The notes beneath the pieces were generated by a model. The model was not told the DNA's origin. It did not search any database and was given only the letters and a program-made list of their open reading frames with translations. Positions 1 to 7,647 of a stretch of DNA of 64,000 nt are shown here, piece by piece (the stretch's first letter is position 1; every line of letters starts with the position of its first letter). The translations under genes were made by a program, and so were the position numbers. Source of the DNA: Anaeromassilibacillus senegalensis. GTDB taxonomy: Bacteria; Bacillota; Clostridia; Oscillospirales; Acutalibacteraceae. The stretch spans positions 310,001 through 374,000 of the forward strand of contig NZ_JAFBIT010000003.1 of assembly GCF_021531715.1 (NCBI RefSeq), read 5' to 3'.

Positions 1-906
1 GCTCATCTTGCCGCCGTTCATGAGGAGCCACGGATGACCGAAGACCTGCTTGGGCAGCGGGAGGCCGAGCGCCATCAGGAAGATCGGCCAGTAGATCGTA
101 TGGAAGCGGATGATGTCCTTGCCGATGAGGTGGAGATCGGCGGGCCAGTCGCGCTTGAACTGCTCGGTGTGCTCGCCGTCACAGTCGTAGCCGATGCCGG
201 TGATGTAGTTTGTGAGCGCGTCGAGCCAGACATAGACGACGTGGCGGTCGTCAAAGTCGACCGGGATGCCCCACTTGAAGGACGTTCTCGAAACGCAGAG
301 ATCCTGCAGGCCGGGCAGCAGGAAGTTATTCATCATCTCGTTCTTGCGCTGTACCGGCTGGATGAATTCCGGGTGCGTGTTGATGTGGTCGATCAGGCGG
401 TCGGCGTATTTGCTCATCTTGAAGAAGTACGCCTCTTCCTTCGCGGGCTTGACCTCGCCGCCGCAGTCCGGGCACTTGCCGTCAACAAGCTGGGACTCGG
501 TGAAGAAGGATTCGCACGGCGTGCAGTACATGCCCTCGTAGTGGCCCTTGTAGATGTCGCCCTGCTCATAGAGCTTTTTGAAGATCTTCTGCACCTGCTT
601 CTCGTGGTAGTCGTCCGTGGTGCGGATAAACTTGTCATAGGAGGTGTTCATGACGTCCCAGTTGGACTTGACGATCGCCGCGACGTTGTCGACGTATTCC
701 TTCGGGGAGATGCCGGCGGCCTTCGCCTTTTCTTCGATCTTCTGACCGTGCTCGTCAGTTCCGGTCTGGAAAAAGACGTCGTAGCCCTGCTGGCGCTTGA
801 AGCGCGCGATGCTGTCGGCCAGCACGATCTCGTACGTGTTGCCGATGTGCGGGCGGCTCGAGGTGTAAGCGATCGCCGTCGTGATGTAATACTTGGGTTT
901 ACACAT
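1..906 (-). CDS. metG: Methionyl-tRNA synthetase, N-terminal 302 residues (cut by window edge)
   Basis: Class I aminoacyl-tRNA synthetase that charges tRNA-Met in the cytoplasm. The first 302 codons are present and the rest lies beyond base 1. The HIGH-type signature PHIGN is at about residues 19-23, followed by the TGTDEHGQK segment. A zinc-binding knuckle follows (CTPCES, then CPDCGG), as in MetG of the zinc-containing type. The sequence stops inside the KMSKS loop (GGKMS). The ATG at 906-904 follows a good ribosome site (AAAGGATGG). The 33-residue membrane gene lies 41 bases upstream on the same strand and probably shares its promoter. Identification is secure. Confidence 0.97.
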   Translation of the reverse strand, partial: MCKPKYYITTAIAYTSSRPHIGNTYEIVLADSIARFKRQQGYDVFFQTGTDEHGQKIEEKAKAAGISPKEYVDNVAAIVKSNWDVMNTSYDKFIRTTDDYHEKQVQKIFKKLYEQGDIYKGHYEGMYCTPCESFFTESQLVDGKCPDCGGEVKPAKEEAYFFKMSKYADRLIDHINTHPEFIQPVQRKNEMMNNFLLPGLQDLCVSRTSFKWGIPVDFDDRHVVYVWLDALTNYITGIGYDCDGEHTEQFKRDWPADLHLIGKDIIRFHTIYWPIFLMALGLPLPKQVFGHPWLLMNGGKMS

Positions 907-947
907 GGTTTGATCCATCCTTTTATAGATTTAGTGATCTTGACTTT

Positions 948-1049
948 TCAGGAAAATATAACGCTCAGGAGTACAGATAAGATCATCATCCCCGCAAGAA
1001 GAAGTGCGGTGATGCGGATAAAGAACTTTCGTCGGCTTTCTTTTTGCAT
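948..1049 (-). CDS. 33-residue single-pass membrane protein upstream of metG
   Basis: A short reading frame with a strong ribosome site (GGAGGG, 8 bases before ATG). The product begins MQKESRRKFFIRI and then forms one hydrophobic helix from about residue 13 to 32, ending in FS. A basic N-terminus followed by one helix predicts an inner-membrane microprotein with its N-terminus in the cytoplasm. It resembles in size and layout the Prli42 stressosome-associated miniproteins of Firmicutes, but I cannot show homology by eye. It sits between the minus-strand promoter at 1090-1118 and metG, so the two are probably cotranscribed. No function is assigned. Confidence 0.6.
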   Translation of the reverse strand: MQKESRRKFFIRITALLLAGMMILSVLLSVIFS

Positions 1050-1089
1050 GGAAATATCCCTCCTCTTCCGAATCGTAAAATTACATTAT

Positions 1090-1118
1090 ATTTTACCATT
1101 CTTTTTTGGGTCTGTAAA
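1090..1118 (-). promoter_or_regulatory. Sigma-A-type promoter for the small membrane gene and metG
   Basis: Read on the minus strand: -35 TTTACA (1118-1113), a 17-base spacer, and -10 TAAAAT (1095-1090). It points toward the 33-residue gene and metG and is back to back with the pdxY promoter. Confidence 0.6.
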
Positions 1119-1126
1119 GCCGCAGA

Positions 1127-1155
1127 TTGACTTTATTTCGCCGCGGCGGTACAAT
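1127..1155 (+). promoter_or_regulatory. Sigma-A-type promoter for the pyridoxal kinase gene
   Basis: -35 TTGACT (1127-1132), 17-base spacer, -10 TACAAT (1150-1155). This is a close match to consensus, about 35 bases upstream of the chosen ATG at 1190. It also argues against the longer reading frame that opens at 1127. Confidence 0.75.
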
Positions 1156-1189
1156 TATGGTAGTTTACGCAGAAGGGAGAATCCATATC

Positions 1190-2062
1190 ATGGAACTGGA
1201 GGCCAATAAACGTGTGGCGGCGATCCATGACCTTTCCGGCGCGGGAAAAAGCTCGCTGACGGTGGTGCTGCCGGTGCTCTCCGCGCTCGGCTGTGAGGTT
1301 TCCGTACTGCCGACGGCGGTGCTCTCCACACATACGGGCGGGTTTAAGTCGCCTGTTTACATCGATTTGACCGACGACATGCTGCCCATCGCACAGCACT
1401 GGAAAAGGGAGGGCGCGTGCTTCGACGCGCTGTACTCCGGTTTTCTCGGCAGCGCGGCGCAGATCGGTATCGTGCGGGATATCTTTGAGATGTTCCGCGA
1501 GGGCAACCCGCAGGCAAAAATCCTTGTGGATCCCGTGATGGGAGACAATGGGCGGCTGTACTCGACATACACGAAGGAGATGGCGGACGGCATGGCGCGG
1601 CTGTGCGAAAAGGCGGATATCATCGTGCCGAACATGACGGAGGCGTATTATCTGCTCGGGGAGACGTACCGCGAGGGGCCGTACGACGAAGCGGAGATCC
1701 GTCGGATGCTGCGCGGGCTTTCCGCGCTCGGGGCGGAAACCGTCGTGATGACCGGCGTGTATTTCGATGGGAAGCAGGTCGGCGCGGCGTGCTGGGATCA
1801 CGCGGCGGATACGGTGCGGTTTTGTCTGGAAGATCGTGTGCCCGGCTCGTTTCACGGCACGGGCGACGTGTTCGCTTCGGCGATGCTCGGCGCGTATCTG
1901 TGCGGACTTCCGATAGCCGATGCGTGCGGCTGTGCAGTGCGCTACACGGCGAAATGCATCGAAGAGACGGTTCTGGCGGGAAGGACGGATACGCGCTGGG
2001 GCGTGAAATTCGAGAAATGTCTGCCTTTTTTGATGAAAGACGTCTTTTCTCTTGCAAAATGA
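1190..2062 (+). CDS. pdxY: Pyridoxamine/pyridoxal kinase (ribokinase superfamily)
   Basis: Phosphorylates pyridoxal, pyridoxamine or pyridoxine for B6 salvage; 290 residues, normal for the family. The N-terminal motif HDLSGAGKSSL is typical of the clostridial PdxY/PdxK group. The middle has VDPVMGDNG, the conserved region that lines the ATP site. The C-terminal FHGTGDVFAS carries the GTGD anion hole and the catalytic Asp. The ATG at 1190 is preferred over an in-frame start at 1127 because the promoter's -10 box lies at 1150-1155 and AGAAGGGAG lies just before 1190. The choice between PdxY and PdxK naming is not certain from sequence alone. Confidence 0.88.
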   Translation: MELEANKRVAAIHDLSGAGKSSLTVVLPVLSALGCEVSVLPTAVLSTHTGGFKSPVYIDLTDDMLPIAQHWKREGACFDALYSGFLGSAAQIGIVRDIFEMFREGNPQAKILVDPVMGDNGRLYSTYTKEMADGMARLCEKADIIVPNMTEAYYLLGETYREGPYDEAEIRRMLRGLSALGAETVVMTGVYFDGKQVGAACWDHAADTVRFCLEDRVPGSFHGTGDVFASAMLGAYLCGLPIADACGCAVRYTAKCIEETVLAGRTDTRWGVKFEKCLPFLMKDVFSLAK

Positions 2063-2080
2063 CCAAAAACCCTGTATGAT
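2052..2080 (+). promoter_or_regulatory. Promoter of the paaK-ior operon
   Basis: -35 TTGCAA (2052-2057), 17-base spacer, -10 TATGAT (2075-2080). It overlaps the last codons of the kinase gene. Transcription would start near 2087, giving a leader of about 50 bases before the first paaK. Confidence 0.55.
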
Positions 2081-2136
2081 AAAAGCAAAGATTTCGCGCT
2101 TTCACATGCGAAAGCTACAGGGAGGAAAATAGATCC

Positions 2137-3456
2137 ATGTTTTTTCAAAAAGATATTGAAACCATGAAGCGCGCAGACCTTGAAGCGCTGCAGCTTGAGC
2201 GTCTGCGCCGCATGGTGGATTACTGCTACAATAATGTGCCGTTTTATCATGAGCGTCTCGGCGCGGCGGGCATTACCTCCGGCGACAAAATCAAGACGCT
2301 TTCGGATATCCAGTACATACCGGTGACGACGAAAGACGATATCCGCGACCACTATCCGTTCGGTATGCTGGCGCGCCCGATGAAGGATATCGTGCGCATT
2401 CATGCATCGAGCGGCACGACGGGCAAGCCGACCGTCGGCGTTTACACGCAGAACGATCTGGACAACTGGTCGGACAATGTGGCGCGTCTCTGCGCCGCAG
2501 CGGGCGTGACAAGCGAGGACATCGTGCAGATCTCTTTCGGCTACGGCCTGTTCACCGGCGCGCTCGGCCTGCATTACGGCCTCGAAAAGCTCGGTGCGAC
2601 GGTCATTCCCGCTTCGTCCGGCAACAGCGAAAAGCAGCTCATGATGCTGCGCGATTTCGGCGTGACCGGCCTTGTGGCGACGCCGTCGTATGCAATTTAC
2701 CTGAGCGAGATGGTGCGCGAGGGCGAATACCCGCTCTCCGCTTACAAGCTGCGCCACGGCATCCTCGGCAGCGAGGGCTGCACCGCGGAGATGCGTGAGC
2801 GCATTGAGAAAAATTTCGGCATCAACGTCACCGACAACTACGGCATGACGGAGCTGGGCGGCCCGGGTGTTTCCGGCGAGTGTGAATACCGCTGCGGCCT
2901 GCACTTCGCGGAGGACGCGTTTCTGCCCGAGATCATCGACCCCGATACGCTCGAGCGCAAAGCGCCGGGCGAGGCGGGCGAACTTGTCGTCACAACGCTG
3001 CTGCGCGAGGGCTTCCCGGTGCTGCGTTACCGCACGAAGGACATCACGCGGCTGAACTACGAGCCGTGCCGGTGCGGACGCACACACGTGCGCATGGACA
3101 AGGTCATGGGCCGCACGGACGATATGCTCATCATCAAGGGCGTCAACGTGTTCCCGTCGCAGATCGAGAGCGTGCTCGTCGGCACAAAGGGCATTTCGGA
3201 CAAAATCGGCCCGCACTATCAGCTCATTGTGCGCCGCAAGAATTATATGGATAATCTCGAGGTTAAGGTGGAGCTGATCGACGAATCTCTGCTTGACCGT
3301 TACCGCGAGCTTGAAGCGCTCCAGCGCGCGATCCACGATAAGCTCAAGAGCGTGCTCGGGCTTGAAACGAAGGTCACGCTGGCGGAACCGAAGACGCTGG
3401 AACGATTCCAGGGAAAAGCCAAGAGAGTGCTTGACCTTAGAAATATGGAGGATTAA
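2137..3456 (+). CDS. paaK: Phenylacetate-CoA ligase family protein (first copy)
   Basis: AMP-forming ligase of the PaaK family, 439 residues, which activates aryl acetates (phenylacetate, indoleacetate and similar) to CoA thioesters in the cytoplasm. The adenylate-binding loop reads [11 protein letters not shown] near residue 88. The YGMTELGGPGVS motif (A5-like), YRTKDITRL and the C-terminal hinge [20 protein letters not shown] are all present. The start has a GGGAGG site. It is followed after 3 bases by iorA and shares an operon with a second ligase (5810-7108). IOR/PaaK pairing is known for fermentation of aromatic amino acids, where the ligase can make ATP in reverse. The exact acid is inferred, not shown. 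Confidence 0.9.
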   Translation: MFFQKDIETMKRADLEALQLERLRRMVDYCYNNVPFYHERLGAAGITSGDKIKTLSDIQYIPVTTKDDIRDHYPFGMLARPMKDIVRIHASSGTTGKPTVGVYTQNDLDNWSDNVARLCAAAGVTSEDIVQISFGYGLFTGALGLHYGLEKLGATVIPASSGNSEKQLMMLRDFGVTGLVATPSYAIYLSEMVREGEYPLSAYKLRHGILGSEGCTAEMRERIEKNFGINVTDNYGMTELGGPGVSGECEYRCGLHFAEDAFLPEIIDPDTLERKAPGEAGELVVTTLLREGFPVLRYRTKDITRLNYEPCRCGRTHVRMDKVMGRTDDMLIIKGVNVFPSQIESVLVGTKGISDKIGPHYQLIVRRKNYMDNLEVKVELIDESLLDRYRELEALQRAIHDKLKSVLGLETKVTLAEPKTLERFQGKAKRVLDLRNMED

Positions 3457-3459
3457 ACA

Positions 3460-5214
3460 GTGAAAGAACTTTTACAGGGCAATGAAGCCGTCGCACGGGG
3501 GCTTTATGAGGCGGGCGTCCGCGTCGTTTCAAGCTATCCCGGCACGCCGAGCACCGAAATCACGGAAGCGGCGGCGACGTATGACGAACTTTACTGCGAG
3601 TGGGCGCCGAACGAAAAGGTTGCGGCAGAGGTGGCATCGGGCGCGGCCATCGGCGGCGCGCGCAGCTTCTGCGGCATGAAGCATGTCGGCCTGAACGTTG
3701 CGGCCGATCCCGTCTTTACGATGAGCTATATCGGCGTGAACGCCGGCATGGTCATCGGCGTGGCGGACGACCCGGGTATGCATTCCTCGCAGAACGAGCA
3801 GGATTCGAGAAATTATGCGATCGCGGCAAAGCTTTTGATGCTGGAGCCGTCGGATTCCGCCGAGTGCCGCGATATGACAAAGCTCGCCTACGAGCTTTCG
3901 GAAAAGTTCGATACGCCGGTTATGCTGCGCCTTTCGACGCGCATCGCGCATTCGAGAAGCATCGTGGACACGATGGAGCGCGAAGACGTGCCGCTGCGGG
4001 ACTATGAAAAGAACCCGGCAAAGAACATCATGCTGCCGGCGTTCGCGCGCCCGAAGCATGAAAAGGTGGAGGCGCGCACCGTCGCCGAGCGCGAATGGGC
4101 GGAGACCACACCGCTCAATTTCATCGAGGACAACGGCGCAAAGGTCGGCGTAATCGTCGCCGGATCCGTTTACAAATACGCGAAAGAGGCGCTGGGCGAT
4201 ACGGTCAATTACTTAAAGCTCGGCGTTGTGAACCCGCTGCCGGTGCAGAAGATCCGCGATTTCGCGGCGGGGCTTGAGACGGTCTATGTGATCGAGGAGC
4301 TCGACGACATCATCGAATCGCACTGCAGAAAGATTGGCGTTCCGGTCGTGGGCAAGGAAATTTTCCCGCGCTGCGGTGAATTCTCCCAGAAGCTGATCGC
4401 CGAGAAGCTCGGCGCGCCGCGCGGCGCGTCCGTCTCGCTCGAAGAGAATATCCCGGTGCGCCCGCCGGTCATGTGCTGCGGCTGCCCGCACAGAGGGCTG
4501 TTCTATGCGTTGAAGCGCGAGGGCGTATACGTCAGCGGCGACATCGGCTGCTACACGCTGGGCGCTTCGGCGCCGCTCGGCGCGATGGACACCTGCATCT
4601 GCATGGGTGCGTCTGTTTCTGCGCTGCACGGCTACAACAAGGCGCGCGGGGCTGAGGCTGAGAAGAAGGCCGTCGCGGTTATCGGCGACTCCACGTTTAT
4701 TCATTCCGGCATCACGAGTTTGATTGACATCGCCTACAACCGCTCGAACTCTACGGTCATCATTCTCGACAACTCGATCACCGGCATGACCGGTCACCAG
4801 CAGAACCCGACGACGGGTCTCACGATCAAGGGCGACCCGACGAGCGCGGTCGATCTCACGGCGCTTTGCCATGCGGTCGGTATTTCCGATGTGCAGGTTG
4901 TCGACCCGTACGATCTCAAGGCGACCCGCGCGGCGATCAAGGCGGCGCTCGCAGCCGAGTGCCCGAGCGTCATCATCAGTCGCCGTCCGTGCGCGCTGCT
5001 CAAGACCGTGAAGCACAAGCCCGCACTCGTTATCGATGCGGAGAAGTGCATCGGCTGCAAGGCGTGTATGGGCATCGGCTGTCCCGCCATCAGCATCCGG
5101 GACGGCAAGGCGGTTGTCGACGCCGCCCAGTGCGTCGGCTGCGGCGTGTGTACGGCGCTCTGCGCGAAGCACGCCATCGGAGAAGCGGAGAAAAAGGAGG
5201 GCGCGCAGGAATGA
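3460..5214 (+). CDS. iorA: Indolepyruvate ferredoxin oxidoreductase, alpha subunit
   Basis: Large subunit of the ThDP- and iron-sulfur-dependent enzyme that oxidatively decarboxylates indolepyruvate and other aryl pyruvates to acyl-CoA with ferredoxin as acceptor. 584 residues, normal length. The N-terminal pyruvate:ferredoxin-type domain has SSYPGTPSTEI. The ThDP-binding part has GDIGCYTLG and GDSTFIHSGI, then DNSITGMTGHQQ. The C-terminus carries two 4Fe-4S motifs, CIGCKACMGIGCP and CVGCGVCTALC (about residues 528-570). GTG start at 3460 behind GGAGG. It overlaps iorB by 4 bases (ATGA), so the two subunits are probably translationally coupled. Confidence 0.95.
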   Translation: MKELLQGNEAVARGLYEAGVRVVSSYPGTPSTEITEAAATYDELYCEWAPNEKVAAEVASGAAIGGARSFCGMKHVGLNVAADPVFTMSYIGVNAGMVIGVADDPGMHSSQNEQDSRNYAIAAKLLMLEPSDSAECRDMTKLAYELSEKFDTPVMLRLSTRIAHSRSIVDTMEREDVPLRDYEKNPAKNIMLPAFARPKHEKVEARTVAEREWAETTPLNFIEDNGAKVGVIVAGSVYKYAKEALGDTVNYLKLGVVNPLPVQKIRDFAAGLETVYVIEELDDIIESHCRKIGVPVVGKEIFPRCGEFSQKLIAEKLGAPRGASVSLEENIPVRPPVMCCGCPHRGLFYALKREGVYVSGDIGCYTLGASAPLGAMDTCICMGASVSALHGYNKARGAEAEKKAVAVIGDSTFIHSGITSLIDIAYNRSNSTVIILDNSITGMTGHQQNPTTGLTIKGDPTSAVDLTALCHAVGISDVQVVDPYDLKATRAAIKAALAAECPSVIISRRPCALLKTVKHKPALVIDAEKCIGCKACMGIGCPAISIRDGKAVVDAAQCVGCGVCTALCAKHAIGEAEKKEGAQE

Positions 5215-5777
5215 AAAGCGTTATGATTGTCGGCGTCGGCGGACAGGGCACGCTGCTCGCGTCCCGTGTGCTCGGGCGCGTTATGCTTGACGCGGGCTAT
5301 GACGTCAAGGTCAGTGAGGTACACGGCATGAGCCAGCGCGGCGGCAGTGTTGTCACCTATGTGCGCTGGGGCGAGCGCGTGGAATCGCCCGTGATCAACG
5401 AGGGCGAGGCGGATATTCTGCTCGCCTTTGAGCAGCTCGAGGCGGCGCGCTTCCTGCCGTATCTCAAAGAGGGCGGCATGGTGCTCACAAATACCCAGCA
5501 GATCGACCCGATGCCCGTCATCACGGGCGCGGCGGAATATCCCGCGGGGCTTCTGGACGCGATCCGTGAAAAGGGCGTGCAGCTCACGGCTGTGGATGCG
5601 CTGGCGCTCGCCGGACAGGCCGGTTCGCAGAAGGCGGTGAACGTCGTGCTCATCGGCGCGATGGCGTCGCTGCTCGATATTCCGGAGGCAGATTGGCTCT
5701 CCGCGATCGAGAAAACTGTTCCGCCAAAATTCCTGGAGATGAACCAGCGCGCATTTGCGCTCGGTTATCATGCATAG
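5211..5777 (+). CDS. iorB: Indolepyruvate ferredoxin oxidoreductase, beta subunit
   Basis: Small subunit of IOR, 188 residues, matching the pyruvate:ferredoxin gamma-type fold. It opens with the glycine-rich VGVGGQGTLLASRVLG segment and has SEVHGMSQRGGSV, the hallmark of 2-oxoacid oxidoreductase gamma domains. It begins inside the last codons of iorA with an AAAGGAGG site 11 bases before the ATG. The protein assembles with IorA. Expression is expected to follow the promoter at 2052-2080. Confidence 0.95.
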   Translation: MKSVMIVGVGGQGTLLASRVLGRVMLDAGYDVKVSEVHGMSQRGGSVVTYVRWGERVESPVINEGEADILLAFEQLEAARFLPYLKEGGMVLTNTQQIDPMPVITGAAEYPAGLLDAIREKGVQLTAVDALALAGQAGSQKAVNVVLIGAMASLLDIPEADWLSAIEKTVPPKFLEMNQRAFALGYHA

Positions 5778-5809
5778 ATTAAAATACGCACAAAGAGGAG
5801 CTGTTACCC

Positions 5810-7108
5810 ATGAACTATTACAATCCGGAAATTGAATGTGCGGATCGCGAAACGCTGCGGAAAATCCAGTCGGAGCGTCTCGTGAAGATCGTGCACAGCT
5901 GTTATGAAAATGTTCCGCTCTACAAGAAGCGCTTTGATGAGATGGGTCTCAAGCCCGACGACATCCGCAGCATCGACGATATCACGAAGCTGCCGTTTAC
6001 GAAGAAGACGGATCTGCGCGACACATATCCGTTCGGTCTGTTCGCGGTGCCGCGCGGCGAGCTGGCACGCATCCACGCTTCCTCCGGCACGACGGGCAAG
6101 CAGACGGTCGTCGGCTATACGAAGAACGACATCAAGGTTTGGGCGGTCTGCGCGGCGCGCAGTATCGCGGCCGTCGGCGGCACGAAGGACGACTTTGTAC
6201 ACGTTTCTTACGGTTACGGCCTGTTCACCGGCGGCCTCGGCCTGCACTACGGCGCCGAGGAGCTGGGCGCGACGGCGATTCCGGTTTCCTCCGGCAACAC
6301 GGCTCGTCAGGTGCAGATTCTGCAGGACTACGGCTCGGACATTCTGTGCTGCACGCCGTCGTACGCGATGTACATCGGCGAAACCGTGCGCGAAAAGGGC
6401 ATCGACCCGAAGAGCCTGCGCCTGAGAGCCGGTATCTTCGGCGCGGAGCCGTGGAGCGAGGAGATGCGCCGCGAAATTGAGCGCCTGCTCGACATCAAGG
6501 CGTACGACATTTACGGCCTTTCCGAGATCGCTGGACCGGGTGTTTCCTGCGAATGTGAGGAACAGGCCGGCATGCACATCAATGAGGACTTCTTCTACCC
6601 GGAGGTCATCGACCCTGTAACCGGCGAGCCGCTGCCGGACGGCGAATACGGCGAGCTTGTGTTCACCTGCATCGGCAAGGAGGCGCTGCCGCTGATCCGC
6701 TACCGCACGCGCGACATCTGCGCGCTGAACCACGAGAAGTGCAAGTGCGGCCGCACGCTGGTGCGCATGTGCAAGCCGCGCGGCAGAACGGACGATATGC
6801 TCATCATCCGCGGCATCAACGTGTTCCCGTCGCAGATCGAGAGCGTGCTGCTTGACCTCGGCATGGACCCGAACTATCAGCTCGTCGTCGACCGCCAGAA
6901 CAACCTCGATACGCTCGAAGTGCAGGTGGAGATGAACGAGGCGATGTTCTCCGATACGGTGCGCAACCTCGAGGCGGTCAAGAAGCAGATCGCAAGCGCA
7001 CTGCAGTCCACGCTGAACATCGTGGCGAAGATTCGTCTGCTCGAGCCGAAGTCCATCGAGCGCAGTGAAGGCAAAGCCAAGCGCGTCATTGACAAGCGCA
7101 AGCTGTGA
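5810..7108 (+). CDS. paaK: Phenylacetate-CoA ligase family protein (second copy)
   Basis: Paralogue of the 2137-3456 product, 432 residues. It shares the [11 protein letters not shown] loop, the [12 protein letters not shown] motif, YRTRDICAL and [21 protein letters not shown] good AAAGAGGAG site precedes the ATG. The two copies are clearly related but differ throughout, so this is an old duplication rather than a recent tandem repeat. Two ligases around one IOR suggest different aryl-acid specificities (for example indoleacetate versus phenyl- or hydroxyphenylacetate). That is inference from context. Confidence 0.9.
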   Translation: MNYYNPEIECADRETLRKIQSERLVKIVHSCYENVPLYKKRFDEMGLKPDDIRSIDDITKLPFTKKTDLRDTYPFGLFAVPRGELARIHASSGTTGKQTVVGYTKNDIKVWAVCAARSIAAVGGTKDDFVHVSYGYGLFTGGLGLHYGAEELGATAIPVSSGNTARQVQILQDYGSDILCCTPSYAMYIGETVREKGIDPKSLRLRAGIFGAEPWSEEMRREIERLLDIKAYDIYGLSEIAGPGVSCECEEQAGMHINEDFFYPEVIDPVTGEPLPDGEYGELVFTCIGKEALPLIRYRTRDICALNHEKCKCGRTLVRMCKPRGRTDDMLIIRGINVFPSQIESVLLDLGMDPNYQLVVDRQNNLDTLEVQVEMNEAMFSDTVRNLEAVKKQIASALQSTLNIVAKIRLLEPKSIERSEGKAKRVIDKRKL

Positions 7109-7132
7109 TACAGAGAAAGAGAGGAGCTTACT

Positions 7133-7564
7133 ATGCAGATTCAGCAGTTATCGGTTTTTATTGAAAATAAGCCCGGCCGACTGGCGGAGATCACCGAGGT
7201 TCTGGCAGAGGCCGAGGTCGATATCCGTGCGATTTCCGTCGCGGATACGAGTGATTTCGGTATCCTGCGCGTGATCGTCGACCGCCCGAAGGAGGCCGTC
7301 ATTGCGCTCAGAGAGCACGGCATGACCGTTTCCCTGACGAATGTGCTCGCCGTCGGCATTTCCGACGAGCGCGGCGCGTTCTCGAAGGTCATCCGCATTC
7401 TGGCGAATTCCGGTATCGACGTCGAGTACATCTATGCATTCGTCAGCCGCGATAAGGGCAAGGCGTACGTGATCATCCGCACGGATAAATCCGCGCGCGC
7501 CGCCGAGGTGCTCACGCAGAACGGCGTGGAGATTCTCACGGCTGAAGCGCTTTACAACATGTGA
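7133..7564 (+). CDS. Double ACT-domain protein
   Basis: 143 residues made of two ACT domains in tandem (about 4-70 and 72-140), each with the beta-alpha-beta pattern: IENKPGRLAEITEVLAEAEVDIRA in the first, DERGAFSKVIRILANSGIDVEYIYAF in the second. ACT domains bind amino acids. Genes of this kind often close IOR/PaaK operons in Clostridia and are thought to sense aromatic or branched amino acids. It is the last gene before the terminator at 7590-7629. A regulatory role is family knowledge; the ligand is unknown. Confidence 0.85.
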   Translation: MQIQQLSVFIENKPGRLAEITEVLAEAEVDIRAISVADTSDFGILRVIVDRPKEAVIALREHGMTVSLTNVLAVGISDERGAFSKVIRILANSGIDVEYIYAFVSRDKGKAYVIIRTDKSARAAEVLTQNGVEILTAEALYNM

Positions 7565-7589
7565 TCCAAAACGGAACACAAAAGCAGGT

Positions 7590-7629
7590 AAAGGCAGGTA
7601 TGAAATAGCAGTATTTCATACCTGCCTTT
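7590..7629 (+). terminator. Stem-loop terminator of the ior operon
   Basis: Perfect 18-bp inverted repeat (arms 7590-7607 and 7612-7629) with a GCAG loop. The 3' arm ends in TTT and no long T-tract follows. The GH127 gene starts 18 bases later. Confidence 0.75.
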
Positions 7630-7647
7630 CAAATGGGGGGGAAAAGT

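Noticed and set aside
1127-1189. Upstream start for the pyridoxal kinase
   Set aside because: It would begin inside the promoter, on the -35 box; the ATG at 1190 has the ribosome site.
34-1209. 391-codon plus-strand frame over metG
   Set aside because: Antisense shadow of metG; composition of a GC-rich complement (many Val, Asp, Arg), no ribosome site.
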